From: Prostheceraeus crozeri
Lineage: Eukaryota; Platyhelminthes; Polycladida; Euryleptidae
NCBI GenBank assembly: GCA_907163375.1
Contig: CAJQUW010008996.1
Span: 563,001 to 627,000, forward strand
Length of the DNA: 64,000 bases
Reading direction: 5' to 3'
Of this stretch, positions 20,953 to 31,245 are shown one piece after another. The notes beneath the pieces were generated by a model. The model did not search any database. It saw only the letters and a program-made list of their open reading frames with translations, and was not told the DNA's origin. The stretch's first letter is position 1. The number at the start of each line of letters is the position of its first letter. Both the position numbers and the translations under genes were made by a program.

Positions 20953-21585
20953 ATGGGAGAATGGTTAAGCAACACGGAAATCGAAGGAATCATGCAGGGT
21001 ATGAATCAATTACAAGAGAAACATTTACTCAATGCCTGCATGTGCGAAGATGATTTTCTCTGTGCTATTCAGTGTAGTTGTCAAACGTTTGCTCATCGCC
21101 TCCTCCAATCTTCTTACGTTCCCTTCCAAGGTGTATTTCCTGCTGATCTACTTCCTGCTCATTCCCCGGAATCAAAGACGCTTATTGTCAATAGTGATCG
21201 CTCTCATCAACCTGGCAAGCATTGGCTGGCCAATTATCAAAATGCGGATCAACGCGTGTGCGAATTCTTTGACTCTTATGGACTCACTCCATCTCACTAT
21301 CCACACGTTACCGAGTGGTTATCGACAACACCTTATCCTCTAGACTATCGTCGCCCTCTGCGTATACAAGGTCCTAAAGCCTATTGTGGTGCTTACTGTA
21401 TTTACTTTTTAAACCATCGCCCTTTTAACACGTCTATGGATAAAACACTAACCTTCTTTCGAACGTTGGATGCTCACGGGAAAGATCAAGAACTCATTGA
21501 AATCTACTTGTCCTTCAATGATAAAATTGTCTATTCCTATTTGTATTCTACATTATCCCATGTTTTGAAGTCAATAAAGAAATGA
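20953..21585 (+). CDS. Adenain-like (C5/Ulp1-type) cysteine protease
   Basis: 210 residues, intact. Catalytic positions in adenain order: His90 (GKHW), Asp107 (FFDSYG), Gln139 (IQGPKAY) and Cys145 (YCGAYC). In adenovirus-like elements this protease matures capsid proteins. The ATG at 20953 is used; an upstream ATG at 20865 opens a different frame (62 residues) that could be an older start now out of frame. AATAAA at 21573-21578 overlaps the end of the gene and probably serves as its polyadenylation signal. The gene converges with the minus-strand polymerase block. Confidence 0.85.
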   Translation: MGEWLSNTEIEGIMQGMNQLQEKHLLNACMCEDDFLCAIQCSCQTFAHRLLQSSYVPFQGVFPADLLPAHSPESKTLIVNSDRSHQPGKHWLANYQNADQRVCEFFDSYGLTPSHYPHVTEWLSTTPYPLDYRRPLRIQGPKAYCGAYCIYFLNHRPFNTSMDKTLTFFRTLDAHGKDQELIEIYLSFNDKIVYSYLYSTLSHVLKSIKK

Positions 21586-21611
21586 ATCATGTCAATGATT
21601 GTATTTTTATT
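21573..21611. terminator. Convergent polyadenylation signals
   Basis: AATAAA on the + strand at 21573-21578 and on the - strand at 21611-21606 lie back to back between the two convergent gene blocks. Both + and - transcripts could end here. Motif only. Confidence 0.5.
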
Positions 21612-21738
21612 TCAATGGAACCCTTGAACTTCCTTCAGACAGAGGTCAATACCACAAGGTTTTGTACATGAAACAGAGTTCAGTGCGTAACTATTTATAG
21701 CCCACTATGCACAGAGCTTTTCCGTGCATGATGACTCA

Positions 21739-22119
21739 TCATGCACGATATACAGTGACTGATGAAATTATTTCTTGATCACAGATGGGACACAACATAG
21801 TGTCCAAAGGTACATAGCATGTAGAACACATAACTGACAAATCAGTTGCAAATGTCACTTTTTTCTTTTTCACTCCAGATTGCGCCAATTTCATCATATT
21901 TTCACTATCATTGCATTGCAGCATGGAGAAATCCTCTATCCACCTACGATCCAAATTGTGATTCATAGCATGCTCATCTAGATCCATGAGTCGATCAACT
22001 AAATCACCAGCGTTGATATTTTCACTGAGATTTGTTACAGCTTCTATGGCTTTGAACAAATATCCGAGGTCTCTTGCGACAACCCACGACGTTGGGATAC
22101 TAGTCGCTGTCCGATTCAT
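21739..22119 (-). CDS. Small zinc-ribbon protein downstream of the TBP-like gene
   Basis: About 126 residues from an ATG at 22119, which overlaps the end of the TBP-like frame. The frame is open further upstream to 22194. The body is helical and acidic and a basic KKKK stretch follows. The C-terminus has C-x2-C-x8-C-x2-C (CSTC...CPIC), a typical zinc ribbon. Zinc ribbons are common in transcription factors such as TFIIB and in viral late factors. Together with its neighbour this suggests a transcription role, but the fold around the ribbon is not recognised. A near-perfect palindrome around ATGACTCAT lies at its 3' end (21724-21746). Confidence 0.55.
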   Translation of the reverse strand: MNRTATSIPTSWVVARDLGYLFKAIEAVTNLSENINAGDLVDRLMDLDEHAMNHNLDRRWIEDFSMLQCNDSENMMKLAQSGVKKKKVTFATDLSVMCSTCYVPLDTMLCPICDQEIISSVTVYRA

Positions 22120-22674
22120 TGAGGGAAACTCCTTCGAATAGGGATTTGAGAATTTCTTCCACCAACGATTCCGCTTCTGCACTCGATAAGACACCCGTCA
22201 CAATCACACTTCCGTTGGAAAAGAAGGAACAGTGCAAATTACCTTTGCGCATTAACGTTCCGGGAAACAGCTCGCGCTCGTTGGAAATCACCGATGTCGA
22301 TGGCAGCTGTTGAATGGTTTGCATGCGTTCCTTTGTATAGTTCCATTGACATTGAACTGTGCAGGATTTCGTGATTGGGTCGCTCACGTCCAATCCGTAG
22401 GGGCGAGTAGTTGACGCATCTCTTCACAAATACGATCGTATGTTTCCAGAGAGTGGTTGCCCAAAATTTGGATACACCCCCGTGGAAAAATCTTTACAGA
22501 AACCGAAGAGTTCCATTTCCAATAGACTCGACAAGGGCGTGATGCTCCGTAGGTGGCCAGAGGTAGTTGCGGTAACAATGTCTGCAGTGGTATTGCGGAG
22601 GATGCTCTGAGCTCCACCATGCGGTTGCAGATCCTTGACATCTTTGACAGCGGGGTGTAGATACCCTTCTTCAT
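22100..22674 (-). pseudogene. TATA-binding-protein-like protein, one frameshift
   Basis: Two successive minus-strand frames (22674-22384 and 22393-22100) join at a one-base shift near 22390. Each contains a segment like half of the TBP saddle. The first has VKIFPRGCIQILG followed by a helix (ETYDRICEEM). The second has ELFPG, then FFSNGSVIVTG and a helix (AESLVEEIL). ELFPG followed by F-x-S/N-G-x-V-x-x-TG is characteristic of the second repeat of TBP. The likely start is ATG 22674, overlapping the polymerase 3' end. TBP binds TATA boxes; a TBP of the element's own, if confirmed, could direct transcription from its TATA promoters. The family call is by eye. Confidence 0.6.
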
Positions 22675-25600
22675 ATAGGCGATGGTTGCCGTATGGAAGA
22701 CTCTGATTGGCTAAATACCAACACCGCTTGTCCTCCCAGATACTAAAGGCCTTCTTCGCTTGCGTCACCGTTCTCATCTCGTGGTGTTGGGATTGGAGGA
22801 GGGTTTGTGACACTGTGGTAATCGAATGTTTTTCGAATGCGTCCACATAATTCTGATATTTCACTTGACGTTTCTTCGCTTGACACACTCCCTTCATGCG
22901 ACAGTCGTGGATTTCTTCCTCATTACCTTTGAGGACAATGTAAGAGTACATCTTGGCACTCAAACACACAAACTCCTTCACCCTATCCCCCACACACTCA
23001 TCCTTGAAACATCCCAAACGATTCGCATTCTCGGTACGTCTCTCTGGATGACTCACGGGATAATTTGAGGTATCGAGAACACCTTTCGCTTCCGTATCAA
23101 TAAAATTGGGGATGTTGTCAAACGAACGCAGCACTTCTTCGCGTGTATACCGGCTGCGGACTTTGAGGAAGAAGAAGTCTGTGTCCCCACCAATGAGCTC
23201 CACTGAGGTGCACGTCTTGTTGGCCTTCCACATGTCAAACAGCTTGTACATGATAATCTTGCTGTTGTCCAGGATGCATTGTCCGATATAAATGGGCTTG
23301 TTCAAGTCCACCTTGGTCTTGCGCACATTCACCACCACGGCTTTGTCGCTGATGTTGAAGAAGGATTGACAATAGGGATGACGTGTCCATTTGCTAAACA
23401 CATTCGGTGAACGTACAAATTCGTGCTTCCCATATTTCCGCACATTCTCCATCGTCTTGCCATACAGTGCGTTCACCATCAACTTGTGGAGATTAGGCGC
23501 ATTTTCGTGGTTGCCTTGGCACGTTCTTGCGTATGGTATTGTACATAGGGGCGAATATACGGTTCTTGATTGAAGGAGATCACGTAATGAACCTTGGTGA
23601 TATGTAAGCCCTTCTCCACATAAAACTTGAGAGCAGCGATATGTACCACATACTGTTTGCGATTCTCGTGCGTCATCATTAACTTGTCGGCTGAGTGAAA
23701 GGATCGGTTCCCGTTCAACTCCTGCCATAGGTCTTGCATATAGGGAGACATGTCCTCCCATTTCGCCGTCCCGCGGTAAGGAGCCAATGGTAAATCTTCC
23801 GTGCCATCTTGGACGTGTGGGGGATATTCCAAATCGACGCACAGTACATGTCCCGTGGTGCCATTGACATTGTATTGTCTCACCCGAATGGGTGATGAAT
23901 GGGACATCGTCGTTGATGTCCACCAAGTCCTCCGGTCGTACCCAGGCAAAACAGTCCTTCGGCAAAGGCCCCATCATGGCCGCTCCGTATAAATTGTTAG
24001 CATCTTCATAAAACAGGTGACTACCTTCTTCTGCTTGAGCGTGGTGCTGATTCACAAATGTCATCCCTCCACGAATACCTGCTTCAAACACGCGGTACAT
24101 ATCCACTTCACGCAATTTCTCCAACTTGACCTGTGTCTTCTTAAAGAAAAATGAATAGGTCAAGCCAGGTGTGCCGAAATAGTGGATGGGGTCCAATGCA
24201 GACACGTCGCGCATTTCACTTCGATAGTGTTCGAAGATGTCTGCGAGCAAGGCTACATCCAGTGTCAAATAATAGGGGATATAATCTTCAAACGTGCTGC
24301 ACCCCGTCTCTGTCCACGCTTTTTGTGCCACAGCATACTCATCCTCTTCCAACTCCTTCTCACTCAAATCATTGTAAAATGCTTCCTTCGGACGCAATTG
24401 AGTCTCGTGGATACGATCCCAGCAGTCAAAGTATGTATAGGTAAAAAATCCTTTCCGAATAGATGTGTGATCACAATTCGGATAGACGTCGCTCAATATG
24501 TGATTCGAGTGAGGAAAGTCACTGATGGTCGTCGACAAATTGTTCAGAGAGTCTTTCAAAAACTGACACGAATCGATGAACCGGAGTTTATACATGGTAT
24601 TGGGTGCAATGGGAAGAAAGATGGTTACTCCCAACGTCTTGTCTCCTGACACATAAATGGGCTCGATCCTACACTTGTGATCCAGCTTGGTAAAGCCTTG
24701 TACAATCACCTGGTGACTGTCATATCCCTTCCAATTCTGAAACAAGATGTTTAATGGGGTCCGGGATTGACGTCGTCGCAGGTTACATGCATTGCACAGG
24801 GTTTGGAGATACTTGCCCATGATATGGTCGTGGTCTCGCACCTTTGTCGTAGGTTCATTCTTTTCACCTTGCTTCGGAGGTTTCACATCACATCCGCACA
24901 TGTTACATTGTGCTGTCCGTTCATAGTCCCGCATATCATCCTCCGTCGTTGTCATGTTACTGTACGTCGCTTCAATGTGACGAAAAATAGACAAGCTCAC
25001 CTGTCTGATGTGTGCAATAAAGGCAGGAATACACTCGTCCCCCTTATGGATCACCACAGATTCTTTCATGTCCAGCGCCGGATGCCACACCACATAGGAT
25101 CCCACATACGCTGCCGTATGCTTCTTGGACATGGTATCAATCATGCTCTCAATGTCCGCGTACATCACAGCGAGGGGTTGAGTGTTTTTTTCCGTGGTCG
25201 ATAAATTCGTTCGGTTTTGTATCCTCCGTGGTCGTTTCCCTCCGGAAAAATCCACCATTGCATTTCGCTTGATGCTCCAGACGTTCTTTGTGTGCCATGT
25301 CCTTTGTCTTTCCATACTTTACGGCCTTCTCGTAGAAATTGAATCGTAAACTACACAACTCACATGTTTCAAAACATTTCATTTGCGTTTGACTCATGTT
25401 CTGATACCACATGCGAGCACATTTCTGAAAATCCGTCACGGGAAGAAAATGTCCATACTGATCCTCCATATCGTACCGCGTCACCATCACCAGATGAACG
25501 ATGCGTGTGTTCTCCTTCACAGCTTGACGGATCGGGTATAATTGGCCCACAAATCCTTTACCGTCATGTACGTGGATACGAACAATTACATTGTTCTTCT

Positions 25601-26622
25601 TCTCGAAATCCTGAATATCCCGTGTATTCATCAACCCCTCTGACGTCATCATGGAAAAGTCTAGATGATAATACTGGTTTAAATTCAACTTGCGCACTGC
25701 AGGAAGTCGATTCTGATGAATGTCATAGGATGTCTTGGTGCGGGAATCAACACGTCGAGGAATGCGATTGTCTTGGTAGGCAAGTGCATAGAGGACACTG
25801 TCTTGAAAACATTGCGATGTATACTTGTTGCGATCAAACACACATATGCCTTTGCAGAGCTTGATATCTCGGTGGATAGGAATCGGTGCACCCATGCGAA
25901 AATTAGGGAAGGAACTTGTTTGAACCAGTAACTCTATCACTTCCTTCACCACAAATCCTGATCCGTCCTTTTGATAGTCTTCAATAAATCCTTCAATCTT
26001 TGACACAATGTCACGGAACCATGCATCAAAGTTACGTGCTTGGACGCCTTCATGAATATATGAGGGTGTGGAGATGTCTCGCACTTCCTCTTCGCCCGTC
26101 GACATATCCATCTTGGCAGACTTGAGTCTCATTCTCACAAACACTTTCACGTCCTTGTGGGGGTGTTGTTGCACAATGACACGAAACAAGTCCGCATAAA
26201 TTGAATTCAAATACGTCTTCCATTCATTCGTTGCTTGAGGAGGGGTAAATCGATAATTATACCCGCGACCGTCCATGAAACGTTCTTCTTCCACAGCTGC
26301 GCCGCCCTCTTGCATGAACTCAAACAGGTAGGGGCACAAATGCTCATCCCATCCTTCCGCTTCAGCATTTACCACTGTATCGCAGTAGCGACACCGTCCC
26401 ACACACGCATGCTTATGGTACGCCTCTACGTCGAAACTTCCGTCGCAATCCAGACACAGCAAGTCATTGTCCTCGCCATAATTAAAAGCGCGGCAATCGT
26501 GTTCGTCTCCATACCATTTACAGCATGTCCAACAATAGTTGCGACCTGTCTCCGCTGCTCCATGGGCAATAGTCTTGAAACCGAGAGAAGGACTGGCGGC
26601 AGAATTCACACGTGTACTGCAT
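22424..26622 (-). pseudogene. Protein-primed family-B DNA polymerase (pPolB) with frameshifts
   Basis: The likely start is ATG 26622 (MQYTCEFC, a zinc-finger start), followed within 30-40 bp by a frameshift into the long frame from 26609. Frames change again in an A7 run near 25195, near 23890 and near 23500. Exonuclease motifs: ADIE (about 25150) and NWKGYDSH, then a Y-x-x-x-D box. An HNH-like VRDHDH box lies near 24825. Polymerase motifs: DANNLYG (A, ~23990), KLMVNALYG (B, ~23475) and GGDTD (C, ~23180). The last frame reads on to 22424, probably past the original end. This is the replicative polymerase of Maverick/Polinton elements. Confidence 0.9.
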
Positions 26623-26654
26623 GTTTAGAATGAAAATGATTTTCTCTGTCAGCG

Positions 26655-26800
26655 CCTTTACTTATATACCCTACCGTGACTCATCAAATGCTCCGATAGG
26701 TGCCCCGGCGCCAAGTGCTCCGATTGGTGGTCCGCTTTCTGTCCTCTTAGCAACCACGTGCGCCGATGCGTGGGCGTGTGCTCCGATGAATGGGGCAAGG
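26655..26800 (-). promoter_or_regulatory. Polymerase promoter: TATA box and repeated CCAAT/GGAGCA motifs
   Basis: On the minus strand TATATAA lies at 26668-26662, about 40 bp before the ATG at 26622. Upstream are CACCAATCGGAGCACTTG (near 26,720) and further variants of the TCGGAGCA(C/T) motif (near 26,690 and 26,780). The CCAAT-containing version matches the one upstream of the gene at 3004, with one difference. Confidence 0.55.
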
Positions 26801-27217
26801 TCATGTACTTTAGTGAAAATGGTGTGAAAAGGGTAAAACCTTTGCTACTTATGTTACTGGTCATGAAAATGGGTGAACTTATTTACCAAAACTTAGTACT
26901 GGTTGCGTTAATATCTGTAAACTTAGTGACATCGTGAAGATATCACAAAATCATCACTCTTTTGACTGAAAATGTTACATTCTGACTTTTCATTAAAAAT
27001 GTTCATTTTTGGCATCTTCAGCGTCCCTGCGATGTAACGATCGCAAATATGTATTCAAACTTTATCAATATTTTTCTCATAACCGCTTAAGTGCACAAAC
27101 ATGCAAAGTACGAGTAAACAATCTGCAGTTGCTATGAGAGCATGAAGACATGCCTTCGTTAATTGTTTTGTTTTGAACCAACAAACAGTTAAAAGAACTA
27201 TCACTATTTTCATGCAT
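26801..27217. other. Gap between the Maverick-like element and a MITE
   Basis: No gene seen. The right end of the Maverick-like element should lie near or within this stretch, but its terminal repeat cannot be recognised because the left end is outside the window. Confidence 0.4.
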
Positions 27218-27686
27218 CACTAGGTGACATGCCACACGTGATTCACGCGTAATTACGGAACACCCCAAACATCCGTGGTTAAGGACATTCTATTTTTCTC
27301 CCCGCGTGCACTAAGAGTGTGCACTTCTACGCGCTGCACTAAGAGTCAGAAATCACTTCATCTGATGCTGTCAAAACATACGGAATGTTTATGAATACAC
27401 GCGGGCGAGCGTATAGTTTGCGCGTCGTCTACGGTTGTCTGCGCTGCCGCTTGAACCACTAAGATGAGACGCTAAGCATGTTCTGTCTTCCCTGAGCATG
27501 AAATTGAGGTCCTATCACATTGTTTAGCCTCTGATACATGCAGACACATGAGACGCAAAGTATATATAATAGGACTGCCAACTATACTAATTTATATAAC
27601 TTATATTGCAGCAATGTCCCGCATAGCCACGGATGTTTGGGCTCATGTGTAATTACGCGTGATTAAGCGTGGCATGTCACCTAGTG
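27218..27686 (+). mobile_element. MITE family M1, copy 2
   Basis: 469 bp with CACTAGGTGACATGCCAC ends in inverted orientation, flanked by AT (27216-27217 and 27687-27688). Its interior is collinear with copy 3 and inverted relative to copy 1. Non-coding. Confidence 0.85.
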
Positions 27687-27934
27687 ATGGACTGCTTAGT
27701 CCAAGGTAGCTTAAGGTAGTCTATGTATGTAACATTCATGTATGTATTTCATGGAACTGTTTGTAGCTTGAAATTGTATGGGTTTGATGTCCTCTCATTT
27801 CTTCTTTTGGTATTTCTCCTTTGATATTCCTCTTTTGAGATTGAAGATAGGACAATCTCTGTCATTGACATTTGAAACCGGTAGAGATCAAACAATCAAA
27901 ATTAATACATTTGTTGATAGAAAATATTCTTCCA

Positions 27935-29010
27935 GATGGGTTTGATTCAAAGCAATATTTTTTGGACGTTCTCCATCTGTATTCAAAATAAAAATGTTAA
28001 AATGAACGCACAAGCTTTCGGAGGCGTCTGCACCACTCCTCAGTCATGTGAGAACAAACTCTAATGGACAAAATTGCCAGTACATGTACTAAGTGCTACT
28101 TACACGAGACAATGTGAGTAAATAGAAAGTTACAAATTTCATGAAAAATGAATTTTATGAGCAATTGTCAATGACCAATCGCAGATCAATAAATGTAGAA
28201 GACTTTCAATGTGTCTTAGTCCGGCAGCCACAACGAGGCCGAAAGTGAGACTTTCACAAAATGATGTACATCTTCGAATCGGCACGTCTGCCGAGTTTCA
28301 GTGCGTTCCTCTTCTTGTCAGATAGGATCAAAGAAAAACACATGTAAATCCAATTGCAATTTTTGGCTAAAATAAATTCTCTGATTAAACGAAAGGTACT
28401 GAGGTCAGAGTCATAATTTTTGGAATGCAATATCTTCAAGTCATTTCCTTTCATGTTCATGCACCCCTGTCTATAAAGCTAAACACATTTATATTTGGCG
28501 AGCCTCTTAATGTCGGCAAACATAAACATTTTGAGCAACTTTATCCACATTTAACCACATTCTCACACACATTGCCGATCAGAAGCATCATTATAGTACA
28601 TGCACATCATAGGAAATGGCTTGAAGACATTCCATGGCAATAATTATGACTCTGGGCTTAGTACCTTTCGTTTAATCAAAGAAAACATAGACAAAATTCA
28701 TTTAGCCGAAAATTGCAATCTGCGTCCCATTGGATTTGCATGTGCTTTTCTTTGATCTTGTCTGACAAGAAGAGGAACTCATTAGAACTCGGCAGACGTG
28801 CAGATTCGTAGTAGGCATAGGGTGTACATCATTCTGTGAAAGTCTCATTTTCGGTCTCGTTCCCTGCAGAAACTCGTTCTGGCTGCCGGACTATCACTTT
28901 TCACATGACTAAGATTGGTGCAGGCGCCTCCGAAAGCTTGTGCGCTCATTTTAACATTTTTATTTTGAATACAGATGGAGAACATCCGAAACATATATTG
29001 CTTTGTGTAC
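27935..29010. mobile_element. TIR element containing a nested foldback MITE
   Basis: About 115 bp at 27935-28050 is repeated in inverse at about 28896-29010 (including CTTTCGGAGGCG(T/C)CTGCACC and a TTCTCCATCTGTATTC block). The interior is occupied mainly by MITE M2 copy A. The outer element is older. Confidence 0.65.
28219..28891. mobile_element. Foldback MITE family M2, copy A
   Basis: 673 bp, inverted ends GTCCGGCAGCC, TA on both sides (28217-28218 and 28892-28893). The arms, about 250 bp each, are complementary over most of their length. Non-coding. Other copies are at 38862-40696 and 44526-45215. A TA duplication suggests a Tc1/mariner-type transposase. Confidence 0.8.
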
Positions 29011-29866
29011 ATTTGTTGATCTTGCGACGTCTTCATGTTTAAAAAAACTTTGAATGGATATTTACTTTTTGAATACAACTCAAACAAATCATTAGGAAAA
29101 TCATTAAATTTTGTCTAATTTCTCAAAATCCAATGTCTTAGTTCAGAGCCATTTCCCATTTCTGTAGACAAATAAAAGTGATTTCATCAATGAACTTAAG
29201 TGGTGATATTGGTATCTGGAATAACAACAATAATAACAACAAAAACTCCCAAGTTTCACAAAATCATTGTTTGCTACTGATTTGAAGAATTATGATCGAC
29301 AAATTTTACTTTAAAGCAAAATCTTTGTATTGCCTAAAACTTCTCACAGGGTGTATCATGCATTGCACCTTCCACTGACGTATGATGTCCATCTTGATCT
29401 CTGCAGATGCAAGCTGTTCCTGTCATCAAACAAGTGGAACAGAGTCATTACACTTGGACTATTCAAGTTGATGATTTCAATAATAGCTCCGGTTTATTGC
29501 AGATTGAAGCACGACTACATCTAAACGACCGATAATTCATTGGCAGGCAAGAATGAAAGACCTCTTCAGTCTACCTACTGAAATCTGACCCGATTCAGTT
29601 TCCTACTAACATAGTAAGTTACATCTTGTTGTAAATTGTTTTGCTCGCACGAGTGAATTGCGCTCGCATGAGATAAGGAGTCAGGTCTAATGAATATCAA
29701 TACCAAAATAGAACTTGCTTAATTTTTTGTGCCCAAATTACAGCACAACTTGCATTAAGTGAATTAAAAGCACACAAGAGTTGATAGTAGGATTTCTATG
29801 ATATTCTACCTTCAATTACAAGCAATGTTTACATAAAAGTTTGTAATTTCTCCTAAACAGTACAAT

Positions 29867-31245
29867 GGTTTCAATTTTAAAATAGCCGATGCTGTCTTAT
29901 CTTGAAATTTTATTGCCAAATTTTCGTCTGTACAAAGTCGTCTGTACGTCAGGGGGAAAAGGGAGTTAGTTGTGCCTATAAATTTCAAATTATAAATAAC
30001 AATCTTTGTTAAACATTATGTAAATGCAGAAATAGAAATAGATGAGGTAAATGCTGATAGAAATAACACATCAAAGGAATATCAATCATATAGACGAGAA
30101 TTGTCTGTATTGTTCTCTCTCTTCTCTGGGAGTTAATTTTTTTGTTGGAATTTTCTCATCATCAAGACTTCTCTTAGTCTAATGTTGTTTTCGATCTCGT
30201 TCACATTGTATTTGCTTACATATACTGAGGCAACAGATTGTGTCATGTGCTCTTTTACCCTTACATTCAAGGGCTGTATTGTATTTCCCGTGTAGTAGTC
30301 CTGGCAGATTAGCAAGTTCATTTGTAGATTACATTCTTTTTGAGACAGATTTGTTGTTTGATTGGACAATCACGTAATTCACATTGTTGATTCGAGTTTC
30401 GTTTTATTTTCAAAGCATTTCTTAGAGCTTTTAATTTTTAGCTATTTATCATTTATTATCATTTGATTGTTTTGTGCACATTAGGCACATCAGGGAGGGA
30501 CATGAAGGCGAAAACACAAGCAGGTTGGCAGAACTGGAGAGCTATGTCTGGTGTCCTGTGCGACAAAAAGATGCCTCTACGACTGAAGGGCAAGGTTTTC
30601 CACACAGTGGTCCGACCCGCAATGCTGTACCATGCTGAGCTCTGGGCCCCGAAGAAAGCTGACCTTATTGCGATGGAAGTGTCAGAGATGAGGATGCTGA
30701 GGTGGTCAATGGGGAAGACAAAGAAGGATAGAATAAGAAACGATAAGATCCGTCGTATTCTTAAAGTACCCCCAATAAGCAAAGAAATTGAGACTCGCCG
30801 ATGGAGATGGTTCCGACATCTGCTCAGAAGACCAGAGGATAACATCTGCAAAATAGCATGGAAACAAGAACCTGTCGACAGAAGAAAGGGAAGACCGATA
30901 GCAAGTTGGAGAACTGTGATAAAGAGTGGAATGAAGGTCAGATCGATAAACGAAGACATGGCCTCCGACCGATCCATGTGGAAGCAACAGACTGAGGGGC
31001 CACCCCGTGCTACCCGATCATCCGGGAGGCTGAAACTGGATCGAGCCCGGCCAAGGTGAGCAAGGTGAGCATTATTTGATTGTTTTATTTGATTGTTTAT
31101 TTGATTATTTGATTTCTTATTTGAAAATTATAGGCACTACTAACTCCCTTCTTCACCCAAAGCGGTCTGTGTACAGACGGAAATTTGGGAATATAATTTC
31201 AAGATAAAACAGCATCGGCTATTTTGAAATTGAAACTAGCAATGC
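29867..31245. mobile_element. TIR element with ~110-bp ends
   Basis: The ends at about 29867-29990 and 31127-31245 are inverted repeats (containing AATAGCCGATGCTGT and CGTCTGTACA blocks). No transposase is present. The interior holds a retroposon insertion (30474-31073). No clear target duplication was found. Confidence 0.65.
30474..31073 (+). mobile_element. 5'-truncated non-LTR retroposon fragment with 13-bp target duplication
   Basis: A 600-bp insertion flanked by ATTTGATTGTTTT at 30461-30473 and 31074-31086. It encodes the C-terminal part of a non-LTR reverse transcriptase protein (frame to 31059) with segments typical of this region: SGVLCDKKMPLRLKGK, VVRPAMLY and EMRMLRW. It ends in short GGTGAGCAA-type repeats instead of poly(A), as in RTE-like elements. 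The catalytic domain is absent, so it is a dead copy. Confidence 0.8.

Noticed and set aside
27218-27686. Right terminal repeat of the first Maverick
   Set aside because: The sequence is a complete MITE with copies elsewhere in the window, one of them in unrelated flanking DNA.
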